From Duganella margarita (GTDB lineage Bacteria > Pseudomonadota > Gammaproteobacteria > Burkholderiales > Burkholderiaceae_D), in contig NZ_WWCS01000008.1 in the NCBI RefSeq assembly GCF_009857535.1, positions 206,345 to 270,344 of the forward strand: a DNA stretch of 64,000 nt. The letters are read 5' to 3'. Of this stretch, positions 27,531 to 37,384 are shown in pieces. The number at the start of each line of letters is the position of its first letter. Within the stretch, counting starts at the first letter, position 1. A program made the position numbers and the translations under genes. The notes below the pieces were generated by a model. It did no database searches and was not told the DNA's origin. It saw nothing but the letters and a program-made list of their open reading frames with translations.

Positions 27531-29339
27531 ATGTCCTCAATGCGTACTCACTACTGCGGCCTCACCACTGAAGCGCTGCTTGGCCAAACCGTCAGCCTGT
27601 GCGGCTGGGTACACCGTCGCCGCGACCACGGCGGGGTGATCTTCATCGACCTGCGCGACCGCGAAGGCCTGGTGCAGATCGTATGCAATCCGGAACAGGC
27701 TGAAGTATTCAAGGCCGCCGAATCCGTGCGCAACGAGTTCTGCCTGCGCGTCACCGGCGTGGTCAAGGACCGCCTGGCCGGCACCGTCAATGCCAACCTG
27801 AAATCGGGCAAGATCGAAGTGGTCTGCTCGCAACTGGAAGTACTGAACGCCTCCGTGGCCGTGCCGTTCCAGCTGGACGACGACAACCTGTCGGAAACCA
27901 CCCGCCTGACCCACCGCGTGCTGGACCTGCGCCGTCCACAGATGCAGAACAACCTGCGCCTGCGCTACAAGGTGACGATGGAAGTGCGCAAGTACCTGGA
28001 CGAGCTGGGCTTCATCGACATCGAAACCCCGATGCTGACCAAGTCGACCCCGGAAGGCGCGCGCGACTACCTGGTGCCGTCGCGTGTCAACGCCGGCAGC
28101 TTCTTCGCGCTGCCGCAGTCGCCGCAGCTGTTCAAGCAGCTGCTGATGGTGGCCAACTTCGACCGCTACTACCAGATCACCAAGTGCTTCCGCGACGAAG
28201 ACCTGCGCGCCGACCGCCAGCCGGAATTCACCCAGATCGACTGCGAAACCTCGTTCCTGAACGAACAGGAAATCCGCGACCTGTTCGAGGACATGATCCG
28301 CAAAACGTTCAAGAACACCATGGACGTCGACCTGCCGAACCCGTTCCCGGTGATGGACTTCGCCGAAGCCATGGGCAGCTACGGTTCGGACAAGCCGGAC
28401 ATGCGCGTCAAGCTGAAGTTCACCGAACTGACCGAGGTCGTCAAGAACGTCGAATTCAAGATCTTCAACAGCGCCGCCAACCTGCCGAACGGCCGCGTGG
28501 TCGGCCTGCGCGTGCCGAAAGGCGGTTCGATGCCGCGTTCGGAAATCGACGCCTACACCCAGTTCGTGGCCATCTATGGCGCGCGCGGCCTGGCGTACAT
28601 CAAGGTCAACGAGAAAGCCAAAGGCCGTGACGGCCTGCAATCGCCGATCGTCAAGTCGATCGACGACGCTACCCTGGCGACCATCCTGGAACTGACCGGC
28701 GCCGAAGACGGCGACCTGATCTTCTTCGGCGCGGACAAGGCCAAGGTGGTGAACGACGCCATCGGCGCGCTGCGCGTCAAGATCGGCCACTCGGAATTCG
28801 GCAAGGCCGCCGGCCTGTTCGACGACGTCTGGTCGCCGCTGTGGGTGATCGACTTCCCGATGTTCGAATACGACGAAGAAGGCGACCGCTGGACTGCCAC
28901 CCACCACCCGTTCACCGCGCCGAAAGATGGCCACGAAGACTGGCTGGAAACCAATCCGGGCGCCTGCATCGCCAAGGCCTACGACATGGTGCTGAACGGC
29001 TGGGAACTGGGCGGCGGTTCGATCCGTATCCACCGCGAAGACGTGCAGTCGAAAGTGTTCCGCGCCTTGAAGATCGACGCCGACGAAGCGCGCCTGAAGT
29101 TCGGCTTCCTGCTCGACGCGCTGCAATACGGCGCGCCGCCGCACGGCGGCCTGGCATTCGGTCTGGACCGTATCGTGACGCTGATGACCAAGTCGGACTC
29201 GATCCGCGACGTCATCGCCTTCCCGAAAACCCAGCGCGCGCAGGATCTGCTGACCCATGCGCCGTCGGAAGTGGACGAGAAGCAGCTCAAAGAGCTGCAT
29301 ATCCGTCTGCGCGCCGTCGAGCCGAAAGTGGCTGGCTAA
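27531..29339 (+). CDS. aspS: Aspartyl-tRNA synthetase
   Basis: The protein is 602 residues, the bacterial-type length. An N-terminal OB-fold anticodon-binding domain ([20 protein letters not shown]) and the class II catalytic core with motif 2 ([20 protein letters not shown]) are followed by the bacterial insertion (GAD) domain. Motif 3 is [13 protein letters not shown]. It charges tRNA-Asp; many organisms of this group use a non-discriminating enzyme, which cannot be decided here. The ATG at 27531 or the one at 27540 could be used. A terminator follows before nudB. Confidence 0.97.
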   Translation: MSSMRTHYCGLTTEALLGQTVSLCGWVHRRRDHGGVIFIDLRDREGLVQIVCNPEQAEVFKAAESVRNEFCLRVTGVVKDRLAGTVNANLKSGKIEVVCSQLEVLNASVAVPFQLDDDNLSETTRLTHRVLDLRRPQMQNNLRLRYKVTMEVRKYLDELGFIDIETPMLTKSTPEGARDYLVPSRVNAGSFFALPQSPQLFKQLLMVANFDRYYQITKCFRDEDLRADRQPEFTQIDCETSFLNEQEIRDLFEDMIRKTFKNTMDVDLPNPFPVMDFAEAMGSYGSDKPDMRVKLKFTELTEVVKNVEFKIFNSAANLPNGRVVGLRVPKGGSMPRSEIDAYTQFVAIYGARGLAYIKVNEKAKGRDGLQSPIVKSIDDATLATILELTGAEDGDLIFFGADKAKVVNDAIGALRVKIGHSEFGKAAGLFDDVWSPLWVIDFPMFEYDEEGDRWTATHHPFTAPKDGHEDWLETNPGACIAKAYDMVLNGWELGGGSIRIHREDVQSKVFRALKIDADEARLKFGFLLDALQYGAPPHGGLAFGLDRIVTLMTKSDSIRDVIAFPKTQRAQDLLTHAPSEVDEKQLKELHIRLRAVEPKVAG

Positions 29340-29353
29340 TCTGTCCCATCTGG

Positions 29354-29380
29354 AAAAGGCGCTGCGGCGCCTTTTCTTTT
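29354..29380 (+). terminator. Intrinsic terminator after aspS
   Basis: AAAAGGCGC (29354-29362) pairs with GCGCCTTTT (29367-29375) around a TGCG loop, then CTTTT. It ends about 10 bases before the nudB start, so nudB may be partly attenuated or have its own promoter overlapping aspS. Confidence 0.7.
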
Positions 29381-29389
29381 AGCGCGTTT

Positions 29390-29839
29390 ATGATGCCTTA
29401 CAAGATACCCGAATCCGTGCTGGTGGTGATCCACACCGCCGACCTGCACGTGCTGCTGATCGAGCGCGCCGACAAGCCGGGTTACTGGCAGTCGGTGACC
29501 GGTTCGCTGGACGCGCCGGACGAGCCGCTGCTGCAGACCGCCGCGCGCGAACTGTTCGAGGAAACCGGCATCGTCGCCGACGGCGAGCGTATCGCGCTGC
29601 GCGACTGGCGGCTGTCGAATGTGTACGAGATTTATCCGGTGTGGCGCCACCGCTATGCGCCGGGCGTGACGCAGAACACCGAGCACGTCTTTAGCGTCGA
29701 AGTGCCGCGCCCTATTGCCATCACGCTCAGTCCGCGCGAGCACCTGAATTACGTCTGGCTGCCGCACCTGGAGGCGGCCGACAAATGCTTCTCGTCCTCC
29801 AACGCCGAAGCCATTCTGCAGCTGCCCCGCCAGATCTGA
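29390..29839 (+). CDS. nudB: Dihydroneopterin triphosphate diphosphatase NudB (Nudix)
   Basis: The protein is 149 residues. The Nudix box runs from GSLDAPDEPLLQ to AARELFEETGI (about residues 37-60), with one extra residue before the first Glu as in betaproteobacterial NudB. NudB removes pyrophosphate from dihydroneopterin triphosphate in folate synthesis. Position next to aspS, as in E. coli, supports the assignment. Tandem ATGs at 29390 and 29393 make the start uncertain by one codon. Confidence 0.85.
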   Translation: MMPYKIPESVLVVIHTADLHVLLIERADKPGYWQSVTGSLDAPDEPLLQTAARELFEETGIVADGERIALRDWRLSNVYEIYPVWRHRYAPGVTQNTEHVFSVEVPRPIAITLSPREHLNYVWLPHLEAADKCFSSSNAEAILQLPRQI

Positions 29840-29905
29840 CGCTGGATGGCGCTATGTGCGGCCGCGTACATGCCGAGTTGCGATCTCGGGAGTAAAATGC
29901 TTTGC

Positions 29906-30724
29906 ATGAAAATCCGAGTCGCTACCTACAACATCCACAAGGGCGTTTCCAGCATCCGCGCCGAACCGCGCGTAATGGCCTTGAAACAAGCCATCGGCAT
30001 GTTCGATGCCGATGTGGTTTTTTTGCAGGAGGTGCAGGGCAAGCACGACCTCAAAGCCGCCAAATACGGCGCCGAACACCTGGGCCACAAGCATTGGCCC
30101 GCTGCGGCGCAGCATGAGTATTTTGCCGGCGAATCGCGCCACCTGCACGCCGCCTACGGCATGAACGCCATCTACGACCACGGCCACCACGGCAACGCGC
30201 TGCTGAGCGCCTTCCCGATCGCCAGCCAGGCCAACCGCGACGTCTCCGACCACGCCTACGAACAGCGCGGCATCCTGCACTGCATGCTGGACACGCCGCG
30301 CGGCCCGGTTCATTGCTACGTGGTTCATCTGGGCTTGTTTGAAAGCGGCCGCCGGCGCCAGACCCAGGCGCTGATCGCGGCGGTCCAGGAAACCGCGCCG
30401 CACGGCGAACCGGTGGTCATCGCCGGCGACTTCAACGACTGGCGCAACACCCTCAGCACCGAACTGCGCAACGCGCTGGGCGTGGTCGAGGCGTTCGACG
30501 AGATCGAAGGCGCCAACTCCGCGCTGGGCGACATCATGCGCAAGCTGCGCCGCAAGAGCAGCGTCAATCCGGCCCGCACCTTCCCGGCCGCGCTGCCGTT
30601 TTTCCGCCTCGACCGCATCTACGTGCGCGGCTTCAAGGTGGAGACGGCCGAGGTCATGCATGGTAGTCTGTGGGCCAAGCTCTCGGACCACGCTCCCATC
30701 GTCGCGTCGCTGACGCTGGCGTGA
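29906..30724 (+). CDS. Endonuclease/exonuclease/phosphatase-family protein (YbhP-like)
   Basis: The protein is 272 residues of the EEP superfamily. Catalytic landmarks are VATYNIHKG at the N-terminus, VVFLQEVQG (Glu metal ligand), VIAGDFNDWRN, and the late LSDHAPIVA (His general base). A YbhP-like protein beside a ClsB-like synthase, nine bases apart here, repeats the E. coli ybhP-ybhO pairing. A role in phospholipid metabolism is therefore plausible but inferred. An in-frame ATG at 29897 sits closer to the GGGAG site; I kept 29906, which matches family N-termini. Confidence 0.85.
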   Translation: MKIRVATYNIHKGVSSIRAEPRVMALKQAIGMFDADVVFLQEVQGKHDLKAAKYGAEHLGHKHWPAAAQHEYFAGESRHLHAAYGMNAIYDHGHHGNALLSAFPIASQANRDVSDHAYEQRGILHCMLDTPRGPVHCYVVHLGLFESGRRRQTQALIAAVQETAPHGEPVVIAGDFNDWRNTLSTELRNALGVVEAFDEIEGANSALGDIMRKLRRKSSVNPARTFPAALPFFRLDRIYVRGFKVETAEVMHGSLWAKLSDHAPIVASLTLA

Positions 30725-30733
30725 GCGCACATT

Positions 30734-31897
30734 ATGCGCCCTGTAAATTTCATCGCCGATAACGAGGTTACGCTGCTGCATACCGGCACCGATTTTTTCC
30801 CGGCGCTGATCGGCGCCATCGACGCCGCGCAGTACGAGGTCTATTTCGAAACCTACATCTTTGCCGGCGACGACACCGGCCAGCGCGTGCAGGCGGCGCT
30901 GGTGCGCGCCGCCCAGCGCGGGGTGCAGGTGCGCATGATTACCGACTGGTGGGGCACTGGCCGGCGCCAGGTCAACAGCATGCATGAACACCTGCTGGCG
31001 CAGGGCGTTGAGCACCGCATGTTCAATCCCTGGTTCAAGCGCGGCGTCACCCGCACCCACCGCAAGATCTGCGTGGTCGACCGCCAGGTGGCCTATGTCG
31101 GCGGCATCAACATCAACGACGATATGTTCTGCGACTACGATCACAGCAAGGCGCTGTCGGCGCCGCGCTGGGATTTCGCGGTGCAGGTGCGCGGCCCGCT
31201 GGTGGCCGATATTCAGGCCGAGGCGGTGACGCAATGGCGCCGCCTGGGCAAGCTGGGCTTGATCAAGCGCATCGGCCTGTACCGCGACATGCGCAAGGTC
31301 GAAAAAGTCGCCGCTGAACATGCCGTGCAGGCCGGCTTTGTGGTGCGCGACAACCTGCGCAACCGCCACACCATCCAGCGCGCTTACCTGAAGGCGCTGG
31401 GGCAGGCGCGCAAGAGCGTACTGCTGGCCAACCCGTACTTCGCGCCGAGCCGCAAGCTGCGCCGCGCCCTGACCTCGGCCGCCGAACGCGGGGTCGAAGT
31501 GGTGTTGCTGATCGGCGTAGGCGAGATCTGGCTGCAGGATGCGGTGGCGCATTCGTTCTACCCGAAGCTGCTTGCAGCCGGCGTCAAAGTGGTGGAATAT
31601 CACAAGACGCAGTTGCACGCCAAGGTCGCCGTCATCGATGACGACTGGGCCACGGTCGGTTCCAGCAATGTGGACGGGTTGAGCCTGTTCCTGAACCAGG
31701 AAGCCAATGTGGTGATCAAGGATGCGGTGTTTGCGCAGACGCTGCGCCAGCGCATCGAGGATGCGATTGCCGACGGCAAGGTCATCACCTATGATGACTT
31801 CGCGCACGTCGGCCATGTCAAGCGGATCGGCTACGAGGTGGCGTTTGTGTTCTACAAATTGATTATGCGGGTGTTCGCTGTGGGGAAATACGCGTGA
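30734..31897 (+). CDS. clsB: Cardiolipin synthase, ClsB type (phospholipase D superfamily)
   Basis: The protein is 387 residues with two HKD motifs: H109-x-K111-x4-D116 in HRKICVVD and H295-x-K297-x4-D302 in HAKVAVID, each followed by a Gly/Ser-rich strand (YVGGININ; VGSSNVDG). There is no long N-terminal membrane region, which separates ClsB from ClsA. It makes cardiolipin from phosphatidylglycerol (ClsB can also act on other acceptors). It is co-transcribed with the EEP-family gene, and its TGA overlaps the GTG start of the Hsp15-like gene. Confidence 0.9.
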   Translation: MRPVNFIADNEVTLLHTGTDFFPALIGAIDAAQYEVYFETYIFAGDDTGQRVQAALVRAAQRGVQVRMITDWWGTGRRQVNSMHEHLLAQGVEHRMFNPWFKRGVTRTHRKICVVDRQVAYVGGININDDMFCDYDHSKALSAPRWDFAVQVRGPLVADIQAEAVTQWRRLGKLGLIKRIGLYRDMRKVEKVAAEHAVQAGFVVRDNLRNRHTIQRAYLKALGQARKSVLLANPYFAPSRKLRRALTSAAERGVEVVLLIGVGEIWLQDAVAHSFYPKLLAAGVKVVEYHKTQLHAKVAVIDDDWATVGSSNVDGLSLFLNQEANVVIKDAVFAQTLRQRIEDAIADGKVITYDDFAHVGHVKRIGYEVAFVFYKLIMRVFAVGKYA

Positions 31898-32277
31898 GTG
31901 AAGGTGTACGACTGGATAAATGGCTGTGGGCGGCGCGCTTTTTCAAGACCCGCTCGCTGGCGTGCGATGCGGTGGACCGCAACAAGGTGACCGTCAACGG
32001 CGACCGCGTCAAGCCGGCGCGCACCGTCAAGCTGGGTGACGTGCTGGAAATCGACAACGGCTCGGATCAGTGGGAAGTCGATGTGATGGGCCTGTCCGAC
32101 GTGCGCGGCCCGGCCACCGTGGCGCGCAACCTGTATGAAGAAACCGAAGTCAGCGTCGCGCGCCGCGCGGCGGTGGCCGAAAATCGCCGCCTGTTCCGCG
32201 AGCCGACCGCTGGTTTCAAAGGCCGTCCGACCAAGCGCGACCGCCGCCAGCAGGGTAAAGTTGGCGAATCGCAATAA
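31894..32277 (+). CDS. hslR: S4-domain RNA-binding heat-shock protein Hsp15 (HslR)
   Basis: The protein is 127 residues. An S4 RNA-binding domain fills residues 5-60 (RLDKWLWAARFFKTRSLACD, VTVNGDRVKPARTVKLGD), followed by a basic tail (KGRPTKRDRRQQGK). Hsp15 binds 50S subunits carrying a stalled nascent chain and helps free them. The start is a GTG overlapping the clsB stop (GTGA), indicating translational coupling. Confidence 0.88.
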   Translation: MSEGVRLDKWLWAARFFKTRSLACDAVDRNKVTVNGDRVKPARTVKLGDVLEIDNGSDQWEVDVMGLSDVRGPATVARNLYEETEVSVARRAAVAENRRLFREPTAGFKGRPTKRDRRQQGKVGESQ

Positions 32278-32361
32278 CTTCTTTCCCCGCCCGCGCGACC
32301 CGGCTTCGCGCGCGGCCATTGCTGCACTGCAGTAATAGAACCCCACCTCTAAAGGTACTGT

Positions 32362-32400
32362 TTGACATTCACCCCCAAGTGGATAATAGTACGAGCGTTC
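32362..32400 (+). promoter_or_regulatory. Candidate promoter and TetR operator of the beta-oxidation operon
   Basis: TTGACA (32362-32367) is followed after 16 bases by TAATAG (32384-32389). An imperfect dyad GTACGAGCGTTC (32389-32400) overlaps the expected transcription start; its ACG-AG-CGT core is symmetric. A repressor bound here would block the promoter of the TetR-type gene, 107 bases upstream of its start. Assignment is from position and symmetry only. Confidence 0.45.
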
Positions 32401-32506
32401 GCAATTCTTTTCACACAGAGTAAATTTAAGTAGAGCAGAATATTCGTTTCTCTCAAACGCCTTTTTTACCCTGGGATGCAATCTTATTAATACCTCAACT
32501 AAATTT

Positions 32507-33130
32507 ATGCGCAAAGGCGAGTTAACCCGCGCGGCAATCCTGGACGTGGCGCTCGACCTGGCCAGCCGCGATGGTCTGGAAGGTCTGACCATCGGATTGT
32601 TGGCGGATAAGATGAACATGAGCAAGTCCGGCGTGTTCGCGCATTTCGGCTCGCGTGAAGATTTGCAGTTGGAAGTGCTGAAGCTGTATCACCACCGTTT
32701 CGAACAGGAAGTGTTCTTCCCGAGCGTGAAAGAGCCACGCGGCATCCAGCGCCTGCAGGCGATGTTCGCGCGCTGGGTCAAGCGGGTCAGCGTTGAAGTG
32801 GCGTCGGGCTGCATCTACATCAGCGGCGCGGTCGAGTATGACGACCGGCCCGGCCCGATCCGCGAAGAGCTGATGGCCATGGTTGGCGCCTGGCAGGGCG
32901 CGCTGCTGCGCTGCGTGAAGCAGTGCATCGAGACCGGCGACCTGCAAGAGGGCATCGACCCGCAGCAGCTGGTCTACGAGATGTACGGCCTGATCCTGGC
33001 CCTGCACCACGACGGCCGCTTCCTGCGCATTCCAGGCAGCCTGGAACGCGCGGGCAGGGGCTTCGAGCGCCTGATCGAAACGTATCGCAATCCGCAGTCG
33101 CCGGCAGCGGTGGTTGCAAACGCCAAGTAA
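32507..33130 (+). CDS. TetR/AcrR-family regulator of fatty-acid degradation
   Basis: The protein is 207 residues. The N-terminal helix-turn-helix is TRAAILDVALDLASRDGLEG to MNMSKSGVFAHFGSREDLQL (residues 7-48); the C-terminal ligand domain contains ASGCIYISGAVEYDDRPG. It lies 37 bases upstream of acyl-CoA dehydrogenase on the same strand, so it probably senses an acyl-CoA and autoregulates the operon. PsrA and FadR-type TetR repressors in related bacteria work this way; the ligand is inference. Confidence 0.88.
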   Translation: MRKGELTRAAILDVALDLASRDGLEGLTIGLLADKMNMSKSGVFAHFGSREDLQLEVLKLYHHRFEQEVFFPSVKEPRGIQRLQAMFARWVKRVSVEVASGCIYISGAVEYDDRPGPIREELMAMVGAWQGALLRCVKQCIETGDLQEGIDPQQLVYEMYGLILALHHDGRFLRIPGSLERAGRGFERLIETYRNPQSPAAVVANAK

Positions 33131-33167
33131 CTAATTCAAACACTACAGTAGTCATCAGGAGAAAAAA

Positions 33168-34958
33168 ATGGGTCAATACGTCGCGCCAATCCGGGATATG
33201 CAATTCGTTCTGCACGAGTTCCTGAAAGTGGAAGATGAACTGAAAGCATTGCCGGACTACAGCGAAGTCGATGCCGACATCATCAACCAGGTGCTGGAAG
33301 AAGGCGGCAAGTTCACCGCCGGCGTGCTGTTCCCGCTGAACCACTCCGGCGACCGCGAAGGCTGCAAGCACGACGCCGCCACCCACACCGTGACCACCCC
33401 GAAAGGCTTCAAGGAAGCGTACAAGCAGTACGTGGAAGGCGGCTGGGCGGCACTGGCCTGCGATCCTGAATACGGCGGCCAGGGCCTGCCAGTGGTGCTG
33501 AACAATTCGTTCTACGAAATGCTGAACTCGGCCAACCAGGCCTGGACCATGTACCCGGGCCTGTCGCACGGCGCCTACGAGTGCCTGAAAGAACACGGCA
33601 CCGCGCATCAGAAAGAAGTCTACCTGCCGAAACTGGTCTCGGGCGAGTGGACCGGCACGATGTGCCTGACCGAACCGCACTGCGGCACCGACCTGGGCAT
33701 GCTGCGCTCGAAAGCGCTGCCACAGGAAGACGGCTCGTGGCTGATCACCGGCAACAAGATCTTCATCTCGGCCGGCGAGCACGACATGTCGGAAAACATC
33801 CTGCACCTGGTGCTGGCCCGCGTGCCGGACGCACCGGAAGGCTCGAAAGGCATTTCGCTGTTCCTGGTGCCGAAGTTCCTGCCGAAGGAAGACGGCTCGG
33901 TGGGCGAACGCAATCCGATCACCTGCGGCGCCATCGAAGAAAAAATGGGCATCCACGGCAACTCGACCTGCCAGATGAACCTGGACGGCGCCAAGGGCTG
34001 GATCATCGGCCAGCCGAACAAAGGCCTGAACGCCATGTTCGTGTTCATGAACGCCGCCCGCCTGGGCGTCGGCATGCAGTCGCTGGGCCTGACCGAAGTG
34101 GCTTACCAGAACGCCGTGATCTACGCCAAGGACCGCATTCAGATGCGCTCGCTGACCGGCGCCAAGCGTCCGGACATGCCGGCCGACCCGATCATCGTCC
34201 ACGCCGACGTGCGCCGCATGCTGCTGACCGGCCGTGCCTACGCGGAAGGCGCGCGCGCCTTCACCTCGTACGTGGCGCTGCAGATCGACCGCGAACTGCA
34301 CCACCCGGACGAAGAAGTGCGCAAGGAAGCCGCCGACGAAGTCGCGCTGCTGACCCCGATCGTCAAGGCCTTCATCACCGACAATGCCTGGATCGCCACC
34401 TCGGAAGCGATGCAGGTGTTCGGCGGCCACGGCTACATCGCCGAATGGGGCATGGAGCAATACGTGCGCGACGCCCGTATCAACCTGATCTACGAAGGCA
34501 CCAACACCATCCAGTCGCTGGACCTGCTGGGCCGCAAGATCCTGGGCGACAACGGCGCCAAGCTGCGCAAGTTCGGTGAGAAAATCAAGGCGTTCGTGGA
34601 AGAAAACGGCCTGGACGAAAACCTGAGCGAATTCATCACCCCACTGGGCGAGCTGGGCGACAAAGTCACCAAGCTGACCATGGAAATCGGCATGAAAGCA
34701 TTCCAGAACGCCGACGAAGTGGGCGCCGCCGCCGTGCCGTACCTGCGCGTGGTCGGTCACCTGGTGTATAGCTACTTCTTCGCGCAGATGGCGAAGATCG
34801 CGCTGGAAAAACAAGACAGCACCGATACCTTCTACAAAGCCAAGCTGGCGACCGCGCGCTTCTACTTCGCCCGCCTGCAACCAGAAACCGCAACCCTGAT
34901 CCGTCAGGCGCGTTCGGGCTCCGCCAACCTGATGGCACTCGACGCCGACCTGTTCTAA
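33168..34958 (+). CDS. Acyl-CoA dehydrogenase, long-form
   Basis: The protein is 596 residues, the extended acyl-CoA dehydrogenase class with a C-terminal extra domain. Landmarks are MCLTEPHCGTDLGMLRSKA (FAD/substrate loop), ITGNKIFISAGEHDM, and QVFGGHGYIAEWGMEQYVRD with YEGTNTIQSLDLLGRK at the FAD/active-site end. It introduces the trans-2 double bond in acyl-CoA, passing electrons to electron-transfer flavoprotein. A GGAG-type SD (AGGAG) precedes the ATG. The next gene begins 12 bases after it. Confidence 0.93.
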   Translation: MGQYVAPIRDMQFVLHEFLKVEDELKALPDYSEVDADIINQVLEEGGKFTAGVLFPLNHSGDREGCKHDAATHTVTTPKGFKEAYKQYVEGGWAALACDPEYGGQGLPVVLNNSFYEMLNSANQAWTMYPGLSHGAYECLKEHGTAHQKEVYLPKLVSGEWTGTMCLTEPHCGTDLGMLRSKALPQEDGSWLITGNKIFISAGEHDMSENILHLVLARVPDAPEGSKGISLFLVPKFLPKEDGSVGERNPITCGAIEEKMGIHGNSTCQMNLDGAKGWIIGQPNKGLNAMFVFMNAARLGVGMQSLGLTEVAYQNAVIYAKDRIQMRSLTGAKRPDMPADPIIVHADVRRMLLTGRAYAEGARAFTSYVALQIDRELHHPDEEVRKEAADEVALLTPIVKAFITDNAWIATSEAMQVFGGHGYIAEWGMEQYVRDARINLIYEGTNTIQSLDLLGRKILGDNGAKLRKFGEKIKAFVEENGLDENLSEFITPLGELGDKVTKLTMEIGMKAFQNADEVGAAAVPYLRVVGHLVYSYFFAQMAKIALEKQDSTDTFYKAKLATARFYFARLQPETATLIRQARSGSANLMALDADLF

Positions 34959-34970
34959 GAGGAAACGACA

Positions 34971-37373
34971 ATGACCAATTTCATCGTTAAAAAAGTAGCC
35001 GTGCTGGGCGCCGGCGTGATGGGCGCGCAAATCGCTGCCCATTGCATCAACGCCAAAGTGCCAGTGGTGCTGTTTGATCTGCCAGGGAAAGAGGGCACGC
35101 CGAAGAACGGCATCGTGCTGAAAGCCATCGAAGGCCTGAAAAAACTGTCGCCGGCTCCGCTGGGCAACAAGGACCACGCGGCGCTGATCGAAGTGGCCAA
35201 CTACGAAGACGACCTGGCCAAGCTGGCCGAGTGCGACCTGATTATCGAAGCCATCGCCGAGCGCATGGACTGGAAGCACGACCTGTACAAAAAGGTCGCG
35301 CCGCACATCGCGCCTAACGCCATCTTCGCCTCGAACACCTCGGGCCTGTCGATCACCAAGCTGTCGGAAGGTTTCGACGCGGATCTGAAATCGCGCTACT
35401 GCGGCGTGCACTTCTTCAACCCGCCGCGCTATATGCACCTGGTGGAAATCATCCCAACCGAGTTCACCAAGCCGGAAATCAGCGACCAGCTGGAAGGCTT
35501 CCTGACCTCGACCCTGGGCAAGGGCGTGGTCCGCGCCAAGGACACCCCGAACTTCATCGCCAACCGCGTCGGCGTGTTCGGCATCCTGGCCATCGTCCAC
35601 GAAGCTGAAAAATTCGGCCTGTCGGTGGACGTGGTCGATGACCTGACCGGCGCCAAGCTGGGCCGCGCCAAGTCGGGCACCTTCCGCACCGCGGACGTGG
35701 TCGGCCTGGACACCATGGGTCATGTGATCAAAACCATGCAGGACTACCTGCCGAACGATCCGTTCGCAGCCGTGTACAAAACCCCGGCCGTGCTGGCCAA
35801 GCTGGTGGAAAAAGGCGCGCTGGGTCAGAAGACCGGCGCCGGCTTCTACAAAAAAGTAGGCAAGGAAATCCAACGCCTGGACTTCGCCACCGGTGAATAT
35901 GTCGCCGGCGGCGCCAAGGCAGCCGACATCGTGGCCCGCATCCTGAAGGAAAAAGATCCGGTCAAGAAAATGAAAGCGATGCGCGAATCGACCAATCCAC
36001 AGGCGCAGTTCCTGTGGGCGATCTTCCGCGACGCCTTCCACTACATCGCCGTGCATCTGGAAAGCATCGCCGACAACGCGCGCGACATCGACTTCGCCAT
36101 GCGCTGGGGCTTCGGCTGGACCGTCGGTCCGTTCGAAACCTGGCAAGCCTCCGGCTGGACCCAGGTGGCCCAGTGGGTGAAAGAAGACATCGATGCCGGC
36201 CACGCACTGTGCAACGCACCGCTGCCAGCCTGGGTATTCGAAGGCCCGGTCGCTGAAAAAGGCGGCGTTCACACCCCTGAGGGTTCGTGGTCGGCAGTGT
36301 CGAAATCGTTCGTGCCGCGTTCGGAACTGGCGGTCTACAAGCGCCAGGAATTCCGCGCACCAGTTTTGGGTTCGGGCGAAATCGACGGCCGCAAAGCCGG
36401 CACCACCGTGTTCGAGGACGACGACGTGCGCCTGTGGCACTCGGGCGACGAAGTGCTGGTCATCTCGCTGAAAACCAAGCTGCACGTGATCAGCCCAGGC
36501 GTGATCGCAGGCTTCAAGAAAGCACTGGCGGAAGCCGAGAAGAACTTCAAGGGCCTGGTGATCTGGAGCGCGGATGCCGCCGACGGCGGCGCGTTCTCGG
36601 CTGGCGCCGACCTGCAATCGGCACTGCCAGCCTTCATGAGCGGCGGCGCCAAGGCAGTCGACCCGATCATCAAGGAACTGCAAGACACCTTCATGGCGAT
36701 GAAATACTCGAACGTGCCAGTGGTGGCGGCGGTAGCCGGCATCGCGCTGGGCGGCGGCTGCGAAATGGCGCTGCACGCATCGAAACGCGTGGCGTCGATC
36801 GAGTCGTACATCGGCCTGGTGGAAGTGGGCGTGGGCCTGATCCCGGCCGGCGGCGGCCTGAAAGAGGCGGCGGCGCGCGCCTACAAGGAAGCCAAGGGCA
36901 CCGACATCCTGCAATTCCTGAAAACCGGCTTCACCAATGCGGCCACCGCCAACGTGTCGAAATCGGCACTGGAAGCGCAGGCGATGGGCTACCTGAAAGA
37001 AGACGACGTCATCGTGTTCAACCCGTACGAACTGCTGTACGTGGCCAAGACCGAAGCGCGCGCCATGTTCGACAAGGGCTACCGCGCGCCGCTGAAGGCG
37101 CCGATCCAGGTGACCGGCCGCTACGGCTGGGGCACCATCAAGGCGCAACTGGTCAACATGCGTGACGGCGGCTTCATCTCCGCGCACGACTTCAAGCTGG
37201 GCGACATGATCGCGCAAATCGTCAGTGGTGGCGATATCGATCAGGGTTCGTTCGTGAACGAACAGTGGCTGCTGGACATGGAACGCAAAGCCTTCCTGGA
37301 GCTGCTGAACCATCCGAAAACCCAAGAGCGCATCATGGGCATGCTGCAAACCGGCAAGCCAGTCCGCAACTAA
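34971..37373 (+). CDS. 3-hydroxyacyl-CoA dehydrogenase/enoyl-CoA hydratase, FadB-like
   Basis: The protein is 800 residues. The N-terminus is a NAD-binding 3-hydroxyacyl-CoA dehydrogenase (VAVLGAGVMGAQIAAHC, HFFNPPRYMHLVEI with the catalytic His, FIANRVGVFG). The C-terminus carries a crotonase-like hydratase block (AFSAGADLQSALPAF, GIALGGGCEMALHA, GLIPAGGG). The order (dehydrogenase first, hydratase last) is that of the FadN/PA1628-like class rather than E. coli FadB. It catalyses two middle steps of beta-oxidation. It is tightly packed between the dehydrogenase and thiolase genes. Confidence 0.93.
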   Translation: MTNFIVKKVAVLGAGVMGAQIAAHCINAKVPVVLFDLPGKEGTPKNGIVLKAIEGLKKLSPAPLGNKDHAALIEVANYEDDLAKLAECDLIIEAIAERMDWKHDLYKKVAPHIAPNAIFASNTSGLSITKLSEGFDADLKSRYCGVHFFNPPRYMHLVEIIPTEFTKPEISDQLEGFLTSTLGKGVVRAKDTPNFIANRVGVFGILAIVHEAEKFGLSVDVVDDLTGAKLGRAKSGTFRTADVVGLDTMGHVIKTMQDYLPNDPFAAVYKTPAVLAKLVEKGALGQKTGAGFYKKVGKEIQRLDFATGEYVAGGAKAADIVARILKEKDPVKKMKAMRESTNPQAQFLWAIFRDAFHYIAVHLESIADNARDIDFAMRWGFGWTVGPFETWQASGWTQVAQWVKEDIDAGHALCNAPLPAWVFEGPVAEKGGVHTPEGSWSAVSKSFVPRSELAVYKRQEFRAPVLGSGEIDGRKAGTTVFEDDDVRLWHSGDEVLVISLKTKLHVISPGVIAGFKKALAEAEKNFKGLVIWSADAADGGAFSAGADLQSALPAFMSGGAKAVDPIIKELQDTFMAMKYSNVPVVAAVAGIALGGGCEMALHASKRVASIESYIGLVEVGVGLIPAGGGLKEAAARAYKEAKGTDILQFLKTGFTNAATANVSKSALEAQAMGYLKEDDVIVFNPYELLYVAKTEARAMFDKGYRAPLKAPIQVTGRYGWGTIKAQLVNMRDGGFISAHDFKLGDMIAQIVSGGDIDQGSFVNEQWLLDMERKAFLELLNHPKTQERIMGMLQTGKPVRN

Positions 37374-37384
37374 GGAATAAGACA

